From positions 1-48,438 of the forward strand of contig JACDBS010000161.1 in assembly GCA_013694795.1 (NCBI GenBank): a stretch of 48,438 nucleotides of DNA, written 5' to 3'. The notes below the pieces were generated by a model. It was not told the DNA's origin, ran no database searches, and was given only the letters and a program-made list of their open reading frames with translations. This document shows positions 43,394 to 48,438 of this stretch, piece by piece. Made by a program: the position numbers and the translations under genes. Numbering within the stretch: the stretch's first letter is position 1; each line of letters starts with the position of its first letter. This DNA is from Chloroflexota bacterium. Its GTDB lineage: Bacteria > Chloroflexota > Limnocylindria > QHBO01.

Positions 43394-44919
43394 CGGGCGT
43401 AATCGACGGCGCGCGTCTCGCGGATGACGGTGACCTTTATCTGCCCCGGGTACTGGAGCTGTTCCTCGATCTTCTTCACGACGTCGCGCGCCAGCCTGCT
43501 TGACGCGAGGTCATCGATATCGGCGGGACGAACGAGAATGCGGATCTCGCGGCCGGCCTGGATGGCGAAGCAGCGCTCGACGCCCGGGAAGCTGAGCGCG
43601 ATCTGCTGAAGATCGTCCAGGCGCTTGACGTAATTGTCCAGGCTTTCGCCGCGAGCGCCGGGCCGCGAGGCGCTGATTGCATCGGCGATCTGCACGACCG
43701 TCGCCTCGACCGACTCCTGTTCCACCTCCTGGTGGTGCGCCGCGATGCAGTTGCAGACCACGGCATTGACGCCGAAGCGCTTGGCGATGTCGCCACCGAT
43801 GAGCGCGTGCGGCCCTTCGACCTCGTGATCGACCGCTTTGCCGATGTCGTGCAGCAGGCCGCCCTTCTTGGACTCGCTCACGTTGGCGCCGATCTCGGCC
43901 GCCAACAGACCAGCCAGACGCCCCGTCTCAATGCAGTGGTCGAGCACGTTCTGGCCATAGCTGGTGCGGTACTTCAGGCGGCCGAGAAGCTTGATGAGCT
44001 CGGGATGCAGGCCCGGCACACCGGCGTCATAGGCCGCCTGTTCCCCGGCCTGGCGCATGACCACCTCGATTTCGGAACGGCACTTGGCCACGGTCTCCTC
44101 GATGCGGCCTGGATGGATGCGTCCGTCGCTGATGAGCTTGAGCAGCGCCATGCGCGCGACCTCGCGGCGGACCGGGTCGAATCCGGAGAGCACGACCGCC
44201 TCCGGCGTGTCGTCGATGATGAGATCGACACCAGTCGCCTGCTCCAGCGCGCGGATGTTGCGGCCCTCGCGCCCGATGATGCGTCCCTTCATCTCTTCGT
44301 TCGGCAGCGGAACGACGGTGATCGTGGTCTCGGAGGTGTGGTCGGCAGCGATGCGCTGCATGACCGTGGTCAAGACGCGGCGAGCCTTGACTTCGCCCTC
44401 CTCATGGGCGTGGCGCTCGATCTCGCGCACGCGGTGCTGCGCCTCGGCCTGTGCTTCGTCCACGATCTGGCCGATCAGGCTCTGCCTCGCCTCGGCGGCG
44501 GTGAATCCGGAGACACGCTCAAGTTCGAGGACCTGGCGCTGCTGAAGCTCGGCCAGGCGGACCCGTTCGGCGTCGATCTCCGCGAGGCGGTTCGACAGGG
44601 CACTCTCGCGTTCCTCGAGGGCGGCCACCTTGCGGTCGTGCGCCTCCTCGCGATCGAGCAGGCGCCTTTCCGAGCGCTGGAGCGTCGCGCGCTGCTCGCG
44701 CGCTTCCTCCTCGGCGGCGCGGCGCAACTGAAGGGCCTCGTCCTTTCCGTCGAGGACGATCTCCTTCTGCTTGGCTCGCCCGTCTGCCAGGAGCCGCTGT
44801 GCATGTTGCTCAGCGTGCTTCACGGCATTCGTGGCGACGAACTGGCGCGCCACGAAGCCGATGAGCACGCCGGAGACGACGGCAACGGCCGCCACCATGA
44901 TGACGACGAATTCAGGCAT
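43390..44919 (-). CDS. rny: Ribonuclease Y
   Basis: 509 residues. An N-terminal membrane helix (3-24), a long coiled coil rich in Arg/Glu/Ala/Gln (about 30-190), a KH domain with GRIIGREGRNIRALE, and an HD domain with LLHDIGKAVDHEVEGPH and the C-terminal GQIKVTVIRE. Membrane-bound endonuclease that starts mRNA decay. ATG 44919, with GGGAG upstream, is the family start; the longer open frame is not. A TACACT (minus strand, about 45029-45024) upstream may be its -10. Confidence 0.96.
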   Translation of the reverse strand: MPEFVVIMVAAVAVVSGVLIGFVARQFVATNAVKHAEQHAQRLLADGRAKQKEIVLDGKDEALQLRRAAEEEAREQRATLQRSERRLLDREEAHDRKVAALEERESALSNRLAEIDAERVRLAELQQRQVLELERVSGFTAAEARQSLIGQIVDEAQAEAQHRVREIERHAHEEGEVKARRVLTTVMQRIAADHTSETTITVVPLPNEEMKGRIIGREGRNIRALEQATGVDLIIDDTPEAVVLSGFDPVRREVARMALLKLISDGRIHPGRIEETVAKCRSEIEVVMRQAGEQAAYDAGVPGLHPELIKLLGRLKYRTSYGQNVLDHCIETGRLAGLLAAEIGANVSESKKGGLLHDIGKAVDHEVEGPHALIGGDIAKRFGVNAVVCNCIAAHHQEVEQESVEATVVQIADAISASRPGARGESLDNYVKRLDDLQQIALSFPGVERCFAIQAGREIRILVRPADIDDLASSRLARDVVKKIEEQLQYPGQIKVTVIRETRAVDYAR

Positions 44920-45072
44920 TTCGGCTCCCGCTACGCGTTGGAGCCCGTATGGGCGGTGTCGCGCCCGCATCGCGGGCACGTCGGTCGATCGATCAGGTGG
45001 GCCGTTCGGGCCCGGAAAAGGCGAGTGTAGCGCAAAGGGACCTCTCCCTCCCAGACGCGGCTCGGAGCGAGG

Positions 45073-46026
45073 TCAGCCTGCGAAGATGCGGCCCATCAGA
45101 CGCACGTGGTCGAGATCGCGCGGCAAGAAATCCTGGAGCATGATGCGCTGCGTACCGTTCTTCTCGAGCGCCCGCACTCGGGCGTGCGCCTCGTCAGGCG
45201 TGCCCATGATCCAGCGCTTGCGTCGCTCCTCCAGCCAGGCCTCGCCATCCTCGTCGCCCTGCCCCAGGGCGGTTAGCAGGTCGGCGACTCGGATCCGCAG
45301 GTCAGCTTCGGTCTCGGCCACGAGCACACCGGTCATCGCCGAGTAGACGATCTCGTCCGGGTCGCGCCCGATCTTCCGCGCGGCGGCCCACACACGTGCA
45401 TAGGCCGGCGATGCGTCGTCAGGCGATGCGGAATTGAGGTTGAACTCGTCGCCGTAGCGCGCCACCAGCGCGGCCAGACGCGGGCCACCCTTGCCGCCGA
45501 ACAGGATGTGCGGATGCCGCCGGCCGCCGCGAGCGATCTGCCCATGGGCACGAGAGCCGCGCACCTGCCAGTAACTGCCCTCGAAGGTCCAGCCGTCGGG
45601 TTCGGTCCACAGGCCATGAATGATCGCCATCTGCTCGGCGAGCCTGTCGTAACGCTTGGCGATGGGAGGGAATGCGATGCCCAACTGGGCATGCTCGTCC
45701 GCATTCCAGCCGGCGCCGAATCCAGCCTCGACCCGTCCGCCGCTCATTTCGTCGACCGTCTGGATCACCTTGGCGAAGGTGCCCGGCACCCGGAAGGTCA
45801 CTGGTGAGACGAGAACTCCCAGTCGAATCGTGCTCGTCTCGCGGGCCAGGCCAGCGAGCGTCGCCCATGCCTCGGTCGTCGGCAGGCCGGCCTCGCCCGG
45901 AAAGCTGGCGAAATGATCGGAGCGGAAGAATGCCTCGATCCCCGCCCCTTCGGCCGCTCGCGCAAGGCTGAGGATCTCGTCGTACGACAGCCCCTGCTGG
46001 GGCTCGGTCATGAGTGCGAATCGCAT
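45073..46026 (-). CDS. LLM class (luciferase-like) oxidoreductase, probably F420-dependent
   Basis: 317 residues with a TIM-barrel luciferase-like fold: MRFALMTEPQQGLSYDEIL, FFRSDHFASFPG, LGVLVSPVTFRVPGTFAK and GRVEAGFGAGWNADEH. Members use reduced F420 or FMN; the FxSDHF and GxGAGW patterns resemble F420-dependent ones. The substrate is unknown. TACGCT lies seven bases before the ATG on the minus strand, so the message may be leaderless. Confidence 0.88.
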   Translation of the reverse strand: MRFALMTEPQQGLSYDEILSLARAAEGAGIEAFFRSDHFASFPGEAGLPTTEAWATLAGLARETSTIRLGVLVSPVTFRVPGTFAKVIQTVDEMSGGRVEAGFGAGWNADEHAQLGIAFPPIAKRYDRLAEQMAIIHGLWTEPDGWTFEGSYWQVRGSRAHGQIARGGRRHPHILFGGKGGPRLAALVARYGDEFNLNSASPDDASPAYARVWAAARKIGRDPDEIVYSAMTGVLVAETEADLRIRVADLLTALGQGDEDGEAWLEERRKRWIMGTPDEAHARVRALEKNGTQRIMLQDFLPRDLDHVRLMGRIFAG

Positions 46027-46074
46027 GCCGGTAAGCGTAGACGGCTGCGCCGTGCGGCGCGTCGAAGCCTCGAC

Positions 46075-46266
46075 TCAGATCTGGGTGGGGCGCCCGTAGC
46101 CCACGCGCGAGGCGCGCTCACGCCAGCGCGGCTCGGTGCTGCGCAGGCGGTCGGCGGGAGCGAGCAGGTCCTGCTCCTCCCAATCATTGGTCGATTCGGC
46201 AACCGGCCGTTCGAATGCGTCAGTCGGCAGGCTTCGATACTCTTCGAGCCAATCGGCAAGCTTCAT
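46075..46266 (-). CDS. Small acidic/charged protein, unknown function
   Basis: 63 residues (MKLADWLEEYRS...), charged, Trp-containing, with no membrane segment or Cys. The ATG at 46266 has GGTGGAG directly upstream; an ATG at 46302 would add 12 residues. I do not recognise the family. It lies between recX and the LLM gene on the same strand, 48 bases from the latter. Confidence 0.5.
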   Translation of the reverse strand: MKLADWLEEYRSLPTDAFERPVAESTNDWEEQDLLAPADRLRSTEPRWRERASRVGYGRPTQI

Positions 46267-46337
46267 TCGCTCCACCCTAGCAAGCAGGAGGCCAACAAGC
46301 ATCCGGGAAACTACGGGGTCTGCTACGGATTGGCGCC

Positions 46338-46910
46338 TCAGTGTCCCGGTGCCCCGATCTCGTCGGCGTTCCCGTCAGCATCGGCGCCAGCGGCCCGAAT
46401 CGTTGCGCGCACCGTATCCGGATCGAAGCCCCGGCGCATGAGAAACATCCCGATGCGCTGGAGAGACTTCGAGTCGGTCGGCAAGGGGCGCCCGTGCAGG
46501 TGCCGGTCGAGCGCTTCGCGCGCTCGCTCCGGCTCGCTCCCTGGCAGCGCCTGATCTTCCGGAGCGCGTGCCGGCGCGGCGTGCTCGCCGCGGTACGCCT
46601 CGATCACTTCACGCGGTACGCCGTGTTGACGCAGCTCCGCTTCGATCGCGCGCTGGCCGCGCGGCGCATGACGGTCACGCTGCTCACCCAGCCAGCGCGC
46701 GAAGGCGGCGTCATCGAGGTAGCCAAGTTCGGCAAGCCGCTCGAGCGTCGATTCCACGACGGGTTCCTCGACGCTGGCGCGGCGCAGCCGGCGTTCGATC
46801 TCCCATCTCGTCCGGGGACGTGTGCTGAGAAACCGCACCGCGATCTCCATCGCGGTCGAGGGATCGGGCGGCTCGGCCGATTCGCGCCGGCGAGAGCCGC
46901 GGTCGCGCAT
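46338..46910 (-). CDS. recX: Regulatory protein RecX
   Basis: 190 residues built of three-helix repeats: FLSTRPRTRWEIERRLRRA, LERLAELGYLDDAAFARWL and the later RGFDPDTVRATIRAA. RecX limits RecA filament growth and activity. It follows recA by nine bases on the same strand, the usual order. Some 30 residues at the C-terminal side are Pro/Ala-rich or low complexity. Confidence 0.9.
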   Translation of the reverse strand: MRDRGSRRRESAEPPDPSTAMEIAVRFLSTRPRTRWEIERRLRRASVEEPVVESTLERLAELGYLDDAAFARWLGEQRDRHAPRGQRAIEAELRQHGVPREVIEAYRGEHAAPARAPEDQALPGSEPERAREALDRHLHGRPLPTDSKSLQRIGMFLMRRGFDPDTVRATIRAAGADADGNADEIGAPGH

Positions 46911-46919
46911 CGGTCTGGG

Positions 46920-47987
46920 CTACTGCGCTTCGCTGATGCCCTCGACGCCGACCTCGATGCTCGCGACCTTCCCGCGGATCTCGTCGTCGATCTTTTGGGC
47001 GATCTCGGGATTCTGCTTGAGGAAGTCGCGCGAGTTCTCGCGGCCCTGGCCCAGGCGGATGTCGCCGTAGTTGAACCATGCGCCGGTCTTCGAGAGGATG
47101 CCGGCCGCGATGCCGACGTCGAGGAGGCCACCTTCCACGCTGATGCCCTCGTTGTACATGATGTCGAACTCGGCCACCCGGAAGGGGCTGGCAACCTTGT
47201 TCTTCACCACCTTGACGCGCGTGCGGCTTCCGATAGCGTCGGTCCCGGTCTTGAGCGTCTCGATGCGGCGGATGTCCATCCGCACGCTGGCATAGAACTT
47301 CAGCGCACGACCGCCGGGCGTGGTCTCCGGGCTGCCGAACATGACGCCGATCTTCTCCCGCAACTGGTTGGTGAAAATGAGTGCTGTCTGGCTGCGGTTG
47401 ATGGCTCCGGTCAGCTTGCGCAGCGCCTGGCTCATGAGCCGAGCCTGGAGGCCGACGAAGGCGTCGCCCATGTCGCCCTCGATCTCGGCTCGCGGCACGA
47501 GCGCGGCAACCGAGTCCACGATGACGACATCGACGCCACCGGATCGGATGAGGGTCTCGGCGATCTCAAGCGCCTGTTCGCCGGTGTCCGGCTGGCTGAC
47601 CAGGAGCTCGTCGACGTCCACGCCGACGTTCTTCGCATAGCCGGGGTCGAGCGCATGCTCGGCGTCGATGAAGGCCACCACTCCGCCGTTACGCTGCGCG
47701 TTGGCGGCCACGTGGTAGCAGAGCGTCGTCTTTCCGCTCGACTCCGGGCCGTAGATCTCGGTGATCCGGCCGCGCGGGACACCGCCGACACCGAGGGCAA
47801 GGTCGAGCGCGACCGACCCCGTGGAGACCGCCGGGACGTTCTGTGCCACCCGGTCGCCGAGGCGCATGATCGCGCCGCGTCCGAACTGCTTTTCGATCTG
47901 GAGGATGGCAGCGTCGACCGCGCGGCTTCGCTCGCCATTTCCGTTCTTCGTCGCCGGGCTCTCGCTCACGGCCACCGGTGCATCCAT
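46920..47987 (-). CDS. recA: Recombinase RecA
   Basis: 355 residues from ATG 47987. Walker A GPESSGKTT (80-88), FIDAEHALDPGYA, Walker B VDVVIVDSVAAL, ALRKLTGAINRSQ, IFTNQLREKIGVMFG and GGRALKFYASVR. The C-terminal domain follows without an intein. The open frame reaches 48041, but the family start fits 47987, with GGAGCG upstream. Drives homologous recombination and, where LexA exists, the SOS response; I see no clear LexA box here. Confidence 0.97.
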   Translation of the reverse strand: MDAPVAVSESPATKNGNGERSRAVDAAILQIEKQFGRGAIMRLGDRVAQNVPAVSTGSVALDLALGVGGVPRGRITEIYGPESSGKTTLCYHVAANAQRNGGVVAFIDAEHALDPGYAKNVGVDVDELLVSQPDTGEQALEIAETLIRSGGVDVVIVDSVAALVPRAEIEGDMGDAFVGLQARLMSQALRKLTGAINRSQTALIFTNQLREKIGVMFGSPETTPGGRALKFYASVRMDIRRIETLKTGTDAIGSRTRVKVVKNKVASPFRVAEFDIMYNEGISVEGGLLDVGIAAGILSKTGAWFNYGDIRLGQGRENSRDFLKQNPEIAQKIDDEIRGKVASIEVGVEGISEAQ

Positions 47988-48037
47988 CGTTTTCGTTACG
48001 CTCCTCGTGCGATGCGGTGTGCCCCGGTGGCGTTCGC

Positions 48038-48226
48038 TCACTCCTCGTCCTGGGGCTCAGGTTCTGGTGTTCGTTCCTTGCGCCTCGGCTTGATCAACTC
48101 GACCGGGCGCGTTGGAGGTTGGTAGCTCGGCGCGGTCGAACTGGCCGATCCGGGCTGGATCTTGGGCGCCTTCTCCTTGGCTTTGCGCTTGGGCTCCTTG
48201 CGTGGTCGATCTCGACCCTTTGCCAT
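48038..48226 (-). CDS. Small basic protein, unknown function, upstream of recA
   Basis: 62 residues: a Lys/Arg-rich first third (MAKGRDRPRKEPKRKAKEK), a Ser/Thr/Pro centre and an acidic end (PEPEPQDEE). Probably disordered and possibly nucleic-acid binding. GGAGG lies eight bases upstream of the ATG, which supports translation. Short basic proteins of this style occur in high-GC bacteria, but I cannot name a family. It would be co-transcribed with recA, which starts 50 bases downstream. Confidence 0.6.
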   Translation of the reverse strand: MAKGRDRPRKEPKRKAKEKAPKIQPGSASSTAPSYQPPTRPVELIKPRRKERTPEPEPQDEE

Positions 48227-48438
48227 CGCTCGAACCTCCGAATGTGTGAGCCGGTCGAGCTTGCGACGATCATGCGCCGCCGGCCCTTACCCGACGCTTA
48301 CCGGGCGCTTACTGGCGCCCCGATACGGTCGATTCTACGCTTCGCGTCGTGACAGCTTCCCCGTCGCGATTCATTCTACACTGGCGTCATACACTGTCAT
48401 ACGGCTGTTCCGGGCAGCCGCGCCGATACGTCGCCGTT
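48227..48438 (-). promoter_or_regulatory. Upstream region of the small basic protein/recA operon
   Basis: On the minus strand, ATGACA (48400-48395) and TAGAAT (48378-48373) are 16 bases apart, a probable promoter; a second TAGAAT lies at 48337-48332. In the leader, three copies of CTTAC(C/T) on the plus strand start at 48286, 48297 and 48308, an exact 11-base period that would place them on one face of the helix. No open frame of note is seen between 48241 and the window end. Confidence 0.5.

Noticed and set aside
45000..45020. GGGCC-GTTCG-GGCCC hairpin upstream of rny as a terminator
   Set aside because: No T-run on either strand; it lies in the rny leader and a function cannot be supported.
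46341..48125. Plus-strand open frame of 594 codons
   Set aside because: Shadow of recX and recA on the minus strand; no recognisable motif.
48240..48438. SOS (LexA) box upstream of recA
   Set aside because: Neither the Gram-positive GAACNNNNGTTC-type nor the E. coli-type CTG-N10-CAG box is convincing here; only the 11-base periodic CTTAC repeats stand out.

Overview
The window is one stretch of a high-GC bacterial chromosome, almost entirely coding, with mostly co-directional genes, very short or overlapping gene junctions and frequent GTG/TTG starts. Gene order (smc-ftsY-ffh; rpsP-khpA-rimM-trmD-rplS-rnhB; rpsB-tsf-pyrH-frr-uppS-cdsA-dxr-rseP-nusA-ylxR-infB-rbfA-nrnA-truB-ribF-rpsO-pnp; rny-ymdB; recA-recX) is that of a bacterium with RNase J/RNase Y-type RNA decay. 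Together with an F420-type luciferase-like oxidoreductase and the base composition, this suggests a Chloroflexota lineage, possibly a soil or freshwater Limnocylindria/Ellin6529-type organism. The phylum is an inference; no rRNA is present to confirm it. I found no tRNA, rRNA, CRISPR array, transposase, integrase or phage gene.

Layout. 1-9005 (+): C-terminal part of SMC, the SRP receptor and SRP54, a DUF3352 protein, the S16/KhpA/RimM/TrmD operon, L19, a divergent RNase HII that lacks a catalytic glutamate, and a YraN-family protein. 9013-9891 (-): a LysM-lytic transglycosylase. 10202-27368 (+): the long translation, lipid and RNA superoperon from rpsB to pnp, followed by a family 4 uracil-DNA glycosylase. 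27377-37248 (+): RNase J, FtsK, a RodZ-like protein, YajQ, PncC, a MurC-like ligase, a pirin and two small membrane proteins. 37245-39932 (-): a DUF6624-SpoU fusion and HflX. 40044-41642 (+): a GGDEF-EAL protein. 41635-48226 (-): MiaA, YmdB, RNase Y, an LLM oxidoreductase, a small protein, RecX, RecA and a small basic protein.

The standout observation is pnp (24074-26683). It is 869 residues long, about 150-170 more than usual, because a complete DEDDh (DnaQ/PolC-epsilon type) 3'-5' exonuclease domain lies between the two RNase PH domains, where part of the helical linker domain normally sits. All five DEDDh residues and the PNPase core, KH and S1 motifs are present in one uninterrupted frame. 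A phosphorolytic and a presumably hydrolytic 3' exonuclease would therefore share one polypeptide. The same window carries RNase J, RNase Y, YmdB, NrnA and KhpA.

Other unusual points are: an array of paired hairpins with covarying stems between yajQ and pncC; the degenerate RNase HII; a DUF6624-SpoU methyltransferase fusion; no rimP before nusA, where a hairpin leader is found instead; a -10/N6/start-codon arrangement that predicts leaderless mRNAs; and convergent gene pairs that abut or overlap with no room for intrinsic terminators.
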